The notes: generated by a model not told the origin, from the letters alone. 64,000 nt of DNA from Halichoerus grypus (GCF_964656455.1 NC_135721.1:48863530-48927529); one strand, 5' to 3'; positions 13,967 to 25,723 are shown, counted from the first letter of the stretch. Numbers and translations are program-made.

Positions 13967-14009
<43 letters not shown>
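13958..14009 (+). repeat. (TG)/(AC)n microsatellite within LINE-1
   Basis: TGTGTGTGTG followed by a long ACACAC run, located in the 3' part of the LINE-1 just before TGGAATATTACGCAGCC. It probably grew from a short dinucleotide stretch of the element. Confidence 0.93.
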
Positions 14010-14011
<2 letters not shown>

Positions 14012-14564
14012 GGAATATTACGCAGCCATCAAAAACGAAATCTTGCCATTTGCAAAGACGTGGATGGAACTAGAGGGTATTATGCTAGGGAAATAAGTCA
14101 ATCAGAGAAAGACAATTATCATATGATCCAACTGGTATGTGGAATTTAAGAAACAAGGCAGAGGATCATAGGAGAAGAGAGGAAAAAAATGAAACAAGAT
14201 GAAACCAGAGAGGGAGACAAACCATAAGAGACTCTTAATCTTAGGAAACAAACTGAGGGTTGCTGGAGGGGAGGGGGTTCGAGGGATGGGGTAACTGGGT
14301 GATGGACATTGGGGAGGGCATGTGTTGTAAAATGAGCACTGGATATTATATAAGACTGATGAATCACAGACCTGTACCCCTAAAACAAATAATACATTAT
14401 ATGTTAATTAAAAAAATAAAAAACTCCAATAAAGCCATTAAAAAAAAGGATCATAGGTTCAGGGACCAGAGGATTGGGATAATTTAGGGATATTTTATTC
14501 TAGCTGGGGGAAACTCTGTGATAGGTTCAAATCTGAGGGCTATATCCACCTGCAAACCTGTGAT

Positions 14565-15035
14565 GGGCTGAATAATGGCTCCAAAGATACTCAGATCCTA
14601 ATCCCTGGAACCTGTGAGTATAATCTTAAATGGCAAAAGAGACTTCGCAGGTATGATTAAGTTAAGGGTCTAGAAATGGGAAGGTTATTCTGGATTATCC
14701 AGATCAGTAGGCCCTCCATGTAATCACAAGTGCCTTTGTAAGGTGTAGGTAGGGGGAGATAAGAGCTGAGAATTCGGAAGCAAGAGGCTGAGGAAGGAGT
14801 CATGAGCCCCGGAGCGCAGGCTTCCTCCAGAAGTTAGGAAATGCAAGGAAGTGGATTCTCCCCTAGGGCCTCCAGAAGGAGAGCAGCCTTGCTGACGCCC
14901 TGACTTTAGCCCAGTGAAACTGATGGCGAACTCCTGGCCTCTAGAACGGTAAGGGAATACGTTTGTGCTGCTTCAGGTCCCCAAGTTTGTGGTAATTTGT
15001 TACAGTGCCATAGGAAACTATTTAATAGCCAACCT
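14565..15035 (+). mobile_element. LTR-type remnant (MaLR-like), solo
   Basis: Reads GATGGGCTGAATAATGGCTCC at the left through GGATTCTCCCCTAGGGCCTCC and TTTGTGGTAATTTGTTACAG at the right, a very common ancient mammalian repeat pattern. I assign it to a long terminal repeat of ERVL-MaLR type by general resemblance; the exact family is uncertain. No internal genes are present. Confidence 0.6.
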
Positions 15036-16439
15036 CAAACAAATTTAGTATATATTTTATAAATTTTGAATTAGTTGGAAAAACAAAAACTTTTAAATTT
15101 CACATTATATCTGGATTTATGTGTGTGTGTTTTTTAAATGGGAAAATGAGGCAGCATAGATCTTCCCCATCAACGTAATAGTGATCACCCCGAACTGGGT
15201 CATGTTCCATCGGCTTCGCTGTCTTCCCGTGATCCGCTTGCCCCTCTATCTGCCTGGCTCCGATAGGCATAGGAGAGTGGTGCCTCCTCCTTCAGACTGG
15301 TTATCATAGCTTTCTGCATCTGAGGACATGGCCCTGAATGCAGCATCTTCCTCACTAGCATAGATTAGAATGATCTCCTTTTTGAGAAGGTCAAGAAGGA
15401 AAGAGGGGTCACTTATGAAGCCGCCTAATTAGTTCATCCTGTGTCACTTAGAGCATCTGCTGACTGAAAAGCCCTTGTTCGCATTATCACAGGGACTCAT
15501 TTTGTCTGTCAAGCTTCTGGCCTTTCTAGAATAGAAAGGGTGGGGGAGTCTCTCACGTTCACACTTGGCTTGTTTTTTCCACTGATCCATTTACCCTCTC
15601 TTGAAAGGTGCCGTTAGCATCTTGGAAGCCTCTGAAGGGAGGCAGGAGGGGGCCATTGGGGAAGCTGTTCTTGAGTCTGAGATGTGAACACAGACCCTTT
15701 TGGTGATTCGCTTCCGCACAGGTGAGAGGTTGGCAGACTTCGCTGAAATCCTGGGTGAATTACAAGGCACGAGAAAGAAATCTTAAAAGTAGGTATTAGA
15801 ATGCTCCAGTATTCAAAAGCCAAGTGCCTCCACTTGAGCTCCTTTCTGGGCACTCCCGCTCTCCTATCCCTCCAGAAGATGAGACGGACAGCAAAGCCCA
15901 ACACCATGAAGGCCTGGGCTCCTACAGTCCTTTCTCAGGTCAGATGCTAATGGCGGTCTTTCCACACTCTGACCTGGCCCCTTCTGGAAAGACTCACAGC
16001 TTTCCAGAAACCTACCCACCTGCCACACCCCTGCCCTACCCAAGGACACCCTAGGCCTCGTCAGCGCACCTCCCAGCGTCTGGACTGTAGCTTCTGCACG
16101 GCCTCGGAAAGCCACCCCACAAAGGCTTCGGCACCTCCAGTGGAGGCCCTCAGGGGTCTCCATTCTGAAGAGGAAATTCGCCTCAGGACACTGGCTGCCT
16201 TCCTGGCTCTCCTCCCAGTGTCCTGTGGTAACTGCTTTGACCAGGGTATACCCACCCCCTTCCCTAAAACATGGCTGCAGACCCTGCCCGGTGTGAATAT
16301 TATTTGTTAAAAAGGAACATTTTCCTAATCCATAAATAGTTTTGCATTGCCCTTAGTAGAAAATTCCATGTCATTAAAGTGGTCCACAGATCCTGGCAGG
16401 GTAGCTTCTGCCTTTCTCTCTCACCATCCCCCTCAGTGC
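15036..16439. other. Gene-free stretch, nothing assigned
   Basis: Mixed-composition sequence. Open frames of up to 99 codons exist on both strands at 15,614-16,163, but none resembles a known protein. I assign nothing here. Confidence 0.5.
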
Positions 16440-16830
16440 TCAGGCCACACCAGCCTTAATACTCATAATGGCATAAACACTCCCAGCTATTCCCTGTCTT
16501 GGACCTTTGCACAAACCCTTTCTTCTTTATGCAAATTCTTGTGGGATTCTTTTCCACTTCTCGTCTTTCTCTGGTCTTGCCTAATGTAATTTCCTGAGGG
16601 AATCCTTCCCTGACCTCCCAGCCTGACTGAAGTTCCCCTGTATTCCCTGTATAGTTCCCCACGTAGAACCCTATACTACAGACTCCCATAATCCTACGCT
16701 CTCCCTTGTCATTTGCAGTTTTATATGTTTGGCGTTATGTAGTTACTGTCTCCCTCATGAGAGTTCCTCTCCTCATGGGAGGAGCTTCTTGAGAGGCTGT
16801 GTCATCTGTCCCACATTTGTTGAATCAATA
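16440..16830 (+). mobile_element. L2 LINE fragment, sense
   Basis: Pattern of the L2 3' end: TCTTGGACCTTTGCAC, CTTCCCTGACCTCCCAGC, a region on AGCTTCTTGAGAGGCTGTGTC, and CACATTTGTTGAATCAATAATG at the end. Old and diverged. Confidence 0.7.
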
Positions 16831-17347
16831 ATGAACAAAAGGGAACCATTTACAAAGATGCTTTCTCCCCCTCCATCCCTAACAATTTAAAATACGAAGG
16901 GCTTCTTACTGTTTTGAACCTTGTATTTAAAATAGGATGTTGGACGTATCTTTATAATTTGCCAAACCAAAAGGTCCAAGGCTTAAGGGTTTTTCTCAAA
17001 ATAAAGGTGAAGTCAGTCAGCAGAGGTGATGTCCAGGAACACAAGGAAGCCCCGATGCTAGGAGACCACAGCTCCTTCCGGATGGGGACTGACAGGCTGA
17101 GTCCTCTGGGATTCTGAGGCCAAGGTCTCGGCAGAGGGAAGTTTTCCTCAGCACAGGGCCCAGGATGGGGAGGCCGGCTCTGAGATGAGGGACGCTGAAC
17201 GCACAGCTCCCCTTTCTTCAGCAGCCCACAGAATTCCTGGCCTTCTTTCATGTGCTGTGACCGCTTCATCTCTGTTAATGGATATTCCGGCTCCACCCCA
17301 AGTGGTTTGCTGTTTTTAATCAGCCGGAAATGAACACCCTTATACAA
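16831..17347. other. Gene-free stretch, nothing assigned
   Basis: No gene or confident repeat is seen. A 131-codon open frame on the minus strand (16,952-17,347) has no recognisable content. Confidence 0.5.
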
Positions 17348-17364
17348 AGATCTTTGAACACTTG

Positions 17365-17565
17365 TTTTTTTTTTTTTTAATTTATTTATTTTAGGGAGAG
17401 AGAGAGCAGGCGGAGGGGCAGAGGGTGAGAGAGAGAGAGACTCTCAAGCAGACTCTGCGCTGAGTGTGGAGCCTGACATGGGGCTTGATCTCACGACCCT
17501 GAGATCATGACCTCAGCCGAAACCGAGAGTCAGATGCTTAACCGACCGAGCCACCCGGGCACCCC
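17365..17565 (-). mobile_element. Can-SINE, antisense, with clear target-site duplication
   Basis: T tract at the left and CCGAGCCACCCGGGCACCCC at the right. AGATCTTTGAACACT is duplicated at 17348-17362 and 17566-17580. The body is of the older GAGATCATGACCTCAGCCG type. Confidence 0.95.
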
Positions 17566-17580
17566 AGATCTTTGAACACT

Positions 17581-18770
17581 CGTGTGAGGATTTCCACAGG
17601 GTAAATTCCTAGAAATGGAATTGCCAGATTAAAGGGATGACCCATTTTAAATTGCTGATGGGTACTGCTGAATTGATCTTCAAGAAGTCTGTACCAGTTC
17701 AGACTCACACCAAGGTGTCCTTTGGCCCCCCACGCTGGATACCACTGTTGTGCTAATTTGTAATTTTAAACTAGTAGTGAGGTTAAGCATTTTTTCATAT
17801 GTTTAGTTGCCCTTTGTATTTCCCCTGTGAACTATTTATTCAAATTCTTTGAGCAGTTCAGGTAGAGCCCTGAATATTAAAAAAACAAAAAACAAAAAAA
17901 CTCCTATATTTTATTCTGTTACTTGAGTGAGGTTTTAATGTCCAGATCTTTAACCTATCAAGCATCATTTTTTTTTATGAATTGGAACTCTAACTTTGTG
18001 TTTAATATTTATTACTATTATTTTTTAAAGTTTATTTACTTCTTTATTTTTAAGTAATCTCTATACCCAATGTGGGACTTGAACTCACAACCCCAAGATC
18101 AAGAGTTGCATGCTCTACCGACTGAGCCAGCCAGGTGCTCCTATTACTATAGTTTTTTACAGATGGAAATTAAAGTTGTCCTTTTCCTACATATTAGAAA
18201 TGCCATCTTTATCACAGATTAAATTCTTTACACAAGTGTAAGACTGTTTCCAGACTCTATTCTGTTCCTGCTGACCATTTGCCTGCTTCTGGCTCCACCC
18301 CACATTGTCTTAATCATTGCAGCTTTATAACACATGACTGGTACCTGGTAGGCTCTCAACCTCGTTACTCTACATTTATTCTTGTTACTCTACATTTATT
18401 CTTTTGAATGTACTTTAGAGTCAATAATGTCAAGTTATTTTAAAACCCACTGAGATTTTCGTTTCTTCTACTCTCAAACTCCTTGAGCAACTTTGTTTTA
18501 GGTATATCTTTTATTGATAATATATTTTTGCATTTTTAAACCGTATGTGAAAGTATTTTTTTGAGTCGGCCAGTTTCTCCTATTCAGTTATTGTTATAAA
18601 GATAGATAGATTTTCTCTTGTCATCTTTTATAATTTCAGATTTTTTTAAATATGCCCTTGCTGCTTTCCATCATTTGCTTTCTGGTCTGTTTTCTTTATT
18701 GTTTCTCCCTACCCCCCAAAATTTGAAAAATGTATAACTTTTAAATATTAATCTTCATTTTTTAACTTTT
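17581..18770 (-). mobile_element. Old LINE-1 fragment, antisense
   Basis: The complement of a LINE-1 3' region. It shows TTGCCAGATTAAAGGGATG, GCATTTTTTCATATGTTTAG and, near 18,300-18,340, the complement of the 'ATTACAAAGC... CAGTATGG' ORF2 segment. It is interrupted by an old SINE at 18019 and has no coding capacity. Confidence 0.7.
18019..18141 (-). mobile_element. Short old tRNA-derived SINE, antisense
   Basis: Contains AATCTCTATACCCAATGTGG... ACCCCAAGATCAAGAGTTGC... CTACCGACTGAGCCAGCCAG, an older Can-SINE relative with a different core. TATTACTAT occurs on both sides as a possible target-site duplication. Confidence 0.85.
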
Positions 18771-18967
18771 TTTTTTTTTTAGATTTTATTTATTTATTTG
18801 AGAGAGAGAGAATGAGAGATAGAGAGCACGAGAGGGAAGAGGGTCAGAGGGAGAAGCAGACTCCCTGCTCAGCAGGGAGCCCGATGTGAGACTCGATCCC
18901 AGGACTCCAGGATCATGACCTGAGCAGAAGGCAGTCGCTTAACCAACTGAGCCACCCAGGCACCCTT
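18771..18967 (-). mobile_element. Can-SINE, antisense
   Basis: T tract and AGATTTTATTTATTTATTTG at the left, CTGAGCCACCCAGGCACCC at the right. CATTTTTTAACTTTT is duplicated at 18756-18770 and 18968-18982. Confidence 0.95.
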
Positions 18968-19079
18968 CATTTTTTAACTTTTAAGTAAATATCCTTAAGC
19001 CTGTATGACTGCAAAGAGGAGAAGTCACTCCTCTCAGAAACCAAGAGAGCAAGCAGACAAAAAATAGAGATACTGAAGA

Positions 19080-19300
19080 TCTAAAAATACAACTACTACA
19101 TTTGATGTATTAGGTATAATGGAATTCCACACCCAAGAGAGAATTCATATTCTTTTTGAGCACAGGAAGAACATTTGCATTGGCCATAAAAGGAGCTGTA
19201 ATAAATTTCACAGAATCAATTACATACCAGTAATGTCATCTGCCCATAATGCACAAAATTATAAATTAATAACAAAAGTAAGGCTTAAAAGCACATGCCT
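19080..19300 (+). mobile_element. Old LINE-1 endonuclease fragment, sense
   Basis: Resembles the LINE-1 ORF2 endonuclease region: TTCATATTCTTTTTGAGCAC, a decayed copy of the 'ACATTCTTTTCAAGCAC' segment, then CATTGGCCATAAAAGGAGC and AAATTATAAATTAATAAC. It is short and fully decayed. Confidence 0.6.
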
Positions 19301-19689
19301 CTTGCAGTTTTGCTCACTCTGCTATCCCCCTCAGATCTGTCCTACCTGCCCTTCCCTCCTGGACTGGTAGATGACTCTCGGAAACTTGAAATTCTCACTC
19401 TACACAGCAATTCAGGTTCCCCAGGTCTCCTGAAAAACTTAGCTCCTAGGCCAACTTTCTTCATCTGGAACTCCTCCAGGTACCCAGCAGAAACAAAAGG
19501 GTCATCTTCTGACTTACTGGGATCTGCCCTTCTAAGAAGTTTTTAGTGGCAACTTCACACACAACCACCATCTATTGGCTTTCATCCCCATCTCCATGAA
19601 AAAGAAATAAGTAAGCTACAAATACTGTGGAAATTCCCCTTTTCTCTCTCCCTTACTCCCCTACCTCTTGGGCATGTTTTATGCTTTTT

Positions 19690-20215
19690 GTTCATTTTGA
19701 AATCAACAAATATTATTGAGTACCTACTACATGTCAGGCACTGTGGAGGAAGCTGAGGATGGAGATGAATTAGACAATGTGGTCCCTGCTCTCATGGACC
19801 TTATGGTCAAGCAGGGAGAGAGATGTGAAAGCAAATAGCCACCCAAACCAGTATAGCGTTGCCCTTGGGGACAATAATGAGAGCCTGTGGTAAGGAGATT
19901 CTACCCAGCTAGGGAGGCCAGGCAAAGCTGGATTGACAGAGGGATGCTGGAATGAGATCAACAGAAGAGTAGGAGCTACCTTGGCAAAGAGGAGAGGAGA
20001 GTGTGCCAGGCAGAAGACACAGCAGTTGCAAAGGCCCTGTGGCAGAAGGGAGCAAGGTAAAATACAAGAGACTGGAAGGAGGACGGCTTGATTAGACCAC
20101 TGTGAAGGAAGGAGAGGCTGTAGAGGTGGGTTGGCATCAGATCATTTGGGTCTTGCTGGCCAGACTGAGGATGGCTGCCCTTATTCTAAAAGCAATGAGA
20201 AACCATTACAATTTT
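19690..20215 (+). repeat. Ancient interspersed repeat (family not fixed)
   Basis: Begins TATTATTGAGTACCTACTACATGTCAGGCACTG and includes CTGCTCTCATGGACCTTATGG and GCAAAGGCCCTGTGGCAG, a pattern seen in many places in mammalian genomes. I recognise the pattern but cannot name the family with certainty. Confidence 0.5.
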
Positions 20216-20620
20216 GTTTTGTTTTATTTTATTTTTAATTTGTTGTTAAATATAACACAAATTCTGAAAATCAAATAAAGCAAATACCTTTTAATGAATT
20301 ACTATCAAGTAAACATCACAGGTGGGAGGAGATGAATGAAACATGATGACCAAATACAGTGTGGGATCCTGGACTGGAACCTGGGACAGAAAAAATTATG
20401 TTAATAGAAAAATTGGTGAAATCTGAATAAAGTTTGTAGCCTAGTTAATGATATTGTTGGTTTCTATTGGTTTCTTAGTTTGGACAAATGTATTTGTAAA
20501 ATGTTAACATTAACGGAAGCTAGGTGAAGAGTGTACGGGAACTCTCTGTATTATCTTTGCAACTTTTCTGTAAAATCTAGTATTATCCCAAAATTTAAAA
20601 CAAAATTTTAAGCCATTGGC
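20216..20620 (+). repeat. Ancient LINE-like 3' end
   Basis: The stretch with GGGAACTCTCTGTATTATC and TTGCAACTTTTCTGTAAAATC is a common 3' end of an old interspersed element, probably LINE-derived. The exact family is unknown. Confidence 0.45.
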
Positions 20621-21075
20621 AGCCCAGACTGAATTGAAGGCTTATTATCACACTCCAGCCTTCTCTGTTCCATTTGGTTTCTTCCTTCTTTCCCACACTC
20701 TTCTGTGACTCCAAACAGGCCACCTGGTGCCCACATCCAAATTCCTACTATCTAGTCTGTCCTCTTTAGCCACCAGGAGCTAGGAATGAAACCTAGGAAT
20801 TTCTCCAGCAGGAGACCAAGGGGTCAGAGGCTTCATTCATGCTTGGCCACTCTCAAGCTATAGGACCTTGAGAAAAACTCTTCCTTGCCTTGGTTTTAGT
20901 CATCTGTAAAATAAGCAAACTGTTCTCATGCATGTACCACCTTCATGATTTTTAATTGCCCTAGTCCTGGAATCATTTCTCAAAGGAGTCTTGTTCTTTT
21001 TCCTAAAGAATGATACTTAGAAACCATGATCTGGGTGGTGGATGTGCTCATTGCTATTGGTGTGTTTACTAATTT

Positions 21076-21265
21076 TTTTAAAAGATTTTATTTATTTATT
21101 TTTGAGAGCGAGATCGAGCAGGGGGAGGAGCAGAGAGAGAGGGACAAGCAGACTCTGTGCTGAGCGCAGAGCCCAACGCGGGGCTCTATCTCACAACCCC
21201 GAGATCATGACCTGAGCCGAAACCAAGAGCCGGATGCTTAACTGACTGGGGCACCCAGGAACCCC
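21076..21265 (-). mobile_element. Can-SINE, antisense
   Basis: AAAGATTTTATTTATTTATTT at the left, GGGCACCCAGGAACCCC at the right. TGTTTACTAATTTTT and TGTTTACTTATTTTT flank it, a 15-nt duplication with one change. The head carries substitutions, so this is an older copy. Confidence 0.93.
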
Positions 21266-22399
21266 ATGTTTACTTATTTTTTAAAATGTATTTTTCTTGT
21301 TTCTAGGTTCCTCTTCTAGCTCTTTTTTCCTTGCAATGTTCTTTTTGAAAAAACTGGATTGTTTATCCTGTGGTTTCCAGCAGGCTGGTTTTTGCTGATT
21401 GTATCTCTGAGTCATTCACATTTTTCTCTATCCATATAGTTCCTGTAAAGAGGCTTGATCAGATTCTGGTTAGACTTTTTGGACAAGACTACTTCATAGT
21501 TGGTGGTGTGTTCTTCTATTAGGAGGCATATAATTCCTGTTATTTCTTTCGGTGTGATTCAGCAGCCATTGATAATCACTGCCTGGATCTACTTATTCAT
21601 TAGGGGCTGGAGATGGTGATACTCCAATTCAATCATTTCTTCTTCATTCATTTGCTGGAACACTTTCATAAAGAGAGGCTTCTCATTTACTATTTTGTTA
21701 CCTAGTGTTACAATTCCTATAGAAGGGGCAGGATTCTTTCCCTTTATTTAGCAGTTTTCAAAATAAAGCAACATCTGTCAACCCATTGATCACCAGGGTT
21801 GATTTGTCTAATCTGGCCAGCTAGATGGGTGTCCCCTTCCTCCCAGACCACTCCATGTGTGTGCCTTCTGAAGCCGTGCACTTGGTCTCTCAGTAGAATA
21901 GGATAACCTTTCCTGACAGAGAAGGACGATCCTTCTGTCAAGGGTGTATGAATAGCTGTGCTAGAACCTCCAAAAATTTTTTCTTAGCATCTTCTCATGG
22001 TGAGAAATTTAACTTTAAAAAATCATTATGAAATCGTGGAATTAGTGGAATTAATTATATTTAATATATTTCAATCCATTGATTGTTATCCTTGGTCGTG
22101 CTCTATTTATTGTACCTTTGGCCAGTGGAAGCTTCTCAAGTTGGCTTCTGAGTCCTTTCTGACAATCCTAGTAGTCTTTAATGGCTTTCCTCCATATGGC
22201 ATCTGGGAAGCAGGCAAGAGGCAGATGCCCTCTGCAGCCTCTAGGTTTGGTGAGAGCACCTCTGCTTAGGCCCACCTTTGAAGAAGAAACAGTGTACCTT
22301 CTAGGTTTCTGGTTAGAGCCTTGACGGGTTCACCAAAGAGGGACTACAGAAGAAGGAGCTGCTGGAGGTGGGGAAGATGATGAGTACAACTTTTAACTT
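21266..22399. other. Gene-free stretch, LINE-like remnants
   Basis: No gene is visible. The segments at about 21,300-21,720 and 22,010-22,200 look like fragments of one old LINE in antisense, but I cannot name it. Confidence 0.35.
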
Positions 22400-22795
22400 T
22401 GTCGTGAGCTGAATTGTGTTCCTCACACATTCCTATGTTGAAGTCCTTACTCCCAGTACCTCAGATTGTGACTGTATTTGGAGATAGGGCCTTTACAGAG
22501 GTAATTAAGGTAAAAATGAAGTCATATGGATGGGTCCTATCAAATCCAAAGTGACTGGTGTCCTTTATGAGAACAGAAGATTAGGACACAGACAACACAT
22601 AGACCAAGGGACAGCCATGTGAGAATGCAGCAAGGAAACGGCCACCTGCATGCCAAGGAGAGAGGTCTTGGAAGAAACTAACTTGTCAGCACCTTGATCT
22701 TGGACTTGTAGCCTCCAGAATTGTGAAAAAATAAGTTTGTGTGGTTTAAACCACCCAGTCTGTAGCATTTTGTTATGGCAGCCTTACCAAATTCA
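22400..22795 (+). mobile_element. LTR-type remnant (MaLR-like), solo
   Basis: Reads GCTGAATTGTGTTCCTCACAC... TATGTTGAAGTCCTTACTCC... CACCTTGATCTTGGACTTG... AGCCTCCAGAATTGTG... CCACCCAGTCTGTAGCATTT, the recognisable pattern of an ancient MaLR-type long terminal repeat. No internal genes remain. Confidence 0.7.
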
Positions 22796-23570
22796 TATGA
22801 ACTTATTGAGTTGGAAGCATCTATGGATGTTGCTTGGCAGTTGTAAGTGTGGATCTGGGGTTCAGGAAAGAGGACTGGGCTGGAAATAGACATGTGGGAG
22901 TTGGGAACACATACAGGGTGGATAAAACCATGTGTGTAGAGGTGAATCTCCAGGGAGAGTCTGAAGAGTGAAAAAAGGGAAGGCTGAGAAATAAACCAAT
23001 GTTAAGAAATGGGGAAGAGAAGCCCTTGAAGGAGACCCAGAGGTAGTGGGTTGAGGGAGAGGCAGGAGCAAAAGCATGGAAGAATGGAGCCTGAGGCAGA
23101 GAGTGGGGTTGAGGGAGTTTGGAGAAGGCAGTGCTTAACTACTGAACACCAAAGAGAGGTCAAGTAAGATAAGGACTGAAGGAAGGCCTTGGGATTTTGC
23201 AATCAGGAATGGGTGGTAGCATGGAGAGCCAGGCTGCAGTGGTTTGGGGTGTGAATGGAGAAGTGAGGGGAGAGAGACTAGGAGGGTAAATCATCTTCAG
23301 GAAACCTGATGGAGAGGAGGACATGACAGAGGCTGATAGTGAGAGGGAGTTTTCTCTGTTTTTCTTGCGAGGGGCTTGAGCATATTTATATGATGAGAGG
23401 AAGGAGCCAATGGATGAGAAATACCAAAATGAAGGAGGAGATGGAAACTGGACTGCCCCAAGGCGAAGAGAGGGAAAGGAAAGTAAGCACATAGGAACAC
23501 CTCTTCCTCCAAGATGGGAGAAATATAGGTGGTGATTGGTTTGTAGGTTTGGGGTAGGAATCTGGGAATG
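22796..23570. other. Gene-free purine-rich stretch
   Basis: Strongly AG-rich on the + strand, which creates long Ser/Pro/Leu-rich open frames on the minus strand. No recognisable protein. It may be derived from an ancient repeat. Confidence 0.4.
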
Positions 23571-24460
23571 AACATTCACACAACTTTTTATGTGGATGCC
23601 TGTTTTCATTTCTGCTGGGTGTATATCTGTGTATTTCTATTCTGATGAAATTGCTGGGTCATATGATAACTCCCATATTTAACTATTTGAGGAACCGCCA
23701 AACTGTTTTGCAAAGCAGCTGCACCCTTTTGCATTCCCACCAGCAATGTATGAGGGCTCCAGTGTCTCCACATCCTGACAACACTTGTTATTATCTGTCC
23801 TTTTTGTTATATCCATTCTAGTGGGTATGAAGTGGTATCTCATTGTGGTTTTAATTTACATTTCCTAATGGCTAATGTTTTTGGTTTCTTTTCATGCGCA
23901 TATTGGCCATTTGTCCATCTTCTTTAGGGAATATCTATTCAAATCATTTGCCCTTTTTTCAAGTTGGGTTATCTTTCTATTGTTGAACTGTGAGACTTCT
24001 TTATATATTCCAGATACTAGTCTCTTATCAGATGTATGATTTACAAATATTTTCTCCCATCCCGCAAATTGTCTTTTTACTTTCTTAATGGTGTTCTTTG
24101 AAGCACAAAAGCTTTTAGTTTTGACGAAGTCTAGTTTATTATTTTCTATCTATTTTTTTTCTTTGGTTGCTTGCTTTTGGTGTTCTCTCTAAGAAGGCTT
24201 TGCCTAACCCAAGGTCATGAAAATTTACTTCTTTTTCTTCTGAGGGTTTTATTGTTTTAGTGCTTCCATTTAGGTCTATGATCTATTTTGAGTTAATTTT
24301 TGTGTATGGTGTAAGGAAGGGGTTCAACTTAATTCTTTTGCATGTGAATTTCTAGCTGTCCCAGCACCAGTTGTTGAAAAGGCTCATCAAAGGTCTTGGC
24401 ACCTTTGTTGAAAAATGAATCGGCCATAAATGTAAGGGTTTATTTCTGGACTCTCAATTC

Positions 24461-24656
24461 TTTTTTTTTTTAAGATTTTTAAATTTATTTTTCGACAGAG
24501 AGACAGCGAGAGAGGGAACACAAGCAGGGGGAGTGGGAGAGGGAGAAGCAGCCTCCCTGCTGAGCCAGGAGCCTTATGTGGGACTCGATCCCAGGACTCC
24601 AGGATCATGACCTGAGCCGAAGGCAGTTGCTTAACGACTGCACCACCCAGGCGCCC
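24461..24656 (-). mobile_element. Can-SINE, antisense, nested in LINE-1
   Basis: T tract at the left, GCACCACCCAGGCGCCC at the right. TGGACTCTCAATTC and TGGAACCTCAATTT flank it, a duplication with a few changes. The split LINE-1 continues on both sides. Confidence 0.94.
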
Positions 24657-25088
24657 TGGAACCTCAATTTTACTCCACTGCTCTATATGTCTATACTTAT
24701 GCCAGTACCATACTGTCCTGATTTATAATTAAGTTTTGAAATCAGTAAGTATGAATCCCCCAACTTTTTCTTCTTTTTCAAGATTTATTTGGCAATTCCG
24801 AGTACCTTGCATTTCCATATGTTTTTTAGGACCAGCTTGTCACTTTCTTACAAAAATAGCAACTGGGATTTTGTTGGGGAATGTGTTGAATCTGTAGATC
24901 ATTTGGAGGAGTATTGCTATCTTAACAATGTTGCCTTCCATCCATGAACATGGAATGTCTTTCCATTTATTTAGGTCTTTGTTAATTTCTTTCAATGATG
25001 TTTTATAGTTTTCAGTGTACAAGTTTTACACTTCTTTTGTTAAATTCATTTTTTAGTATTTTATTTTTTGATGCTCTTATAAATGGAT

Positions 25089-25291
25089 TTTTTTTTTTAA
25101 AGATTTAGAGAGAGAGAGTGTGGTGGTGGGGGTGGAGGGGAGGGGCAGAGGGGGAGGAGAGAGAGAATCCCAAGCAGACTCCATGCTAGGTGTGGAGCAC
25201 TATGTGGGGTTCAATCCCAGGACCCTGACATCACTACCTGAGCTGAAACCAGGAGTCAGAGGCTTAACTGAATATGCTACCCAGACACCCC
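25089..25291 (-). mobile_element. Diverged Can-SINE, antisense, nested in LINE-1
   Basis: T tract and AAAGATTTAGAGAGAGAGAG at the left, TATGCTACCCAGACACCCC at the right, with CCCAGGACCCTGACATCACTACCTGAGC in the core. More mutated than its neighbours and thus older. Confidence 0.88.
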
Positions 25292-25689
25292 TGGAATTGT
25301 TTTCTTAGTTTTATTTTCAATTATTTATTGCTAGTGTGTAGAAATACAATTGATTTTAATATTTTTACCCAGTATCCTGTAACCTTGCTGAACCCATTTA
25401 TTAGTTCTAATAGTTTCTTAGTGGATTTCTTAGGATTGTCTATTTATAAGATAATCTGCAAATAGAGATAGCTTTATCCTTCCTTTCCAATCTGGATAGC
25501 TTTTATTTATTTTTCTTGCCTAATTGCCCTCACTACAACCTCTAGCATAATGTTGAATAGAAGTGGAGAGAGGACATCCTTATCTTATTCCAAATTTTAG
25601 GGAGTATACCATGATTTTAAATGGTTACTGTTTGTAATGATGCCAATTTTTCTCATAACAATTTCTCTTACAATTCCAAAAAGCATTAG

Positions 25690-25723
25690 ATCTTAGGTGG
25701 ATGAATACACATCCACCTAAGAT
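25690..25723. repeat. Perfect 14-bp inverted repeat (hairpin)
   Basis: ATCTTAGGTGGATG at 25690-25703 and its exact complement CATCCACCTAAGAT at 25710-25723 are separated by six bases (AATACA). It lies where the antisense LINE-1 fragment ends and sense LINE-1-like sequence begins. See the findings. Confidence 0.9.

Larger units (their letters stand above)
10480..14448 (+). mobile_element. 5'-truncated carnivore LINE-1, sense, defective ORF2
   Basis: The best preserved LINE-1 of the window. It begins inside the ORF2 endonuclease; the SDH motif is at 10785-10793. Reverse transcriptase segments follow (the [10 protein letters not shown] motif near 12,098-12,130 and the catalytic FADD at 12405-12416), then the C-terminal Cys/His-rich region near 13,660-13,740 and a 3' UTR ending AAACTCCAATAAAGCC with an A-rich tail. 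The 5' UTR, ORF1 and first part of the endonuclease are missing. ORF2 is broken by the SINE at 10927, by a frameshift between the two reverse transcriptase segments (about 12,270-12,290) and by later stops, so the copy cannot make a working protein. Its limited divergence suggests a moderately recent, lineage-specific insertion. Confidence 0.93.
23571..25688 (-). mobile_element. LINE-1, antisense, 5'-truncated, split by two SINEs
   Basis: The complement of LINE-1 ORF2 and 3' sequence: AAATTGCTGGGTCATATG, TGGTATCTCATTGTGG, TATTCCAGATACTAGTCTC, CCATTTATTTAGGTCTTTG, AATAGAAGTGGAGAGAGGACATCC. It is interrupted by SINEs at 24461 and 25089. It is moderately old, has many stops, and is cut at the right close to a perfect hairpin. 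Confidence 0.88.

Noticed and set aside
13937..14149. Small frames with His-Thr runs near 13,900-14,150
   Set aside because: Produced by the (AC)n tract in the LINE-1 3' region.
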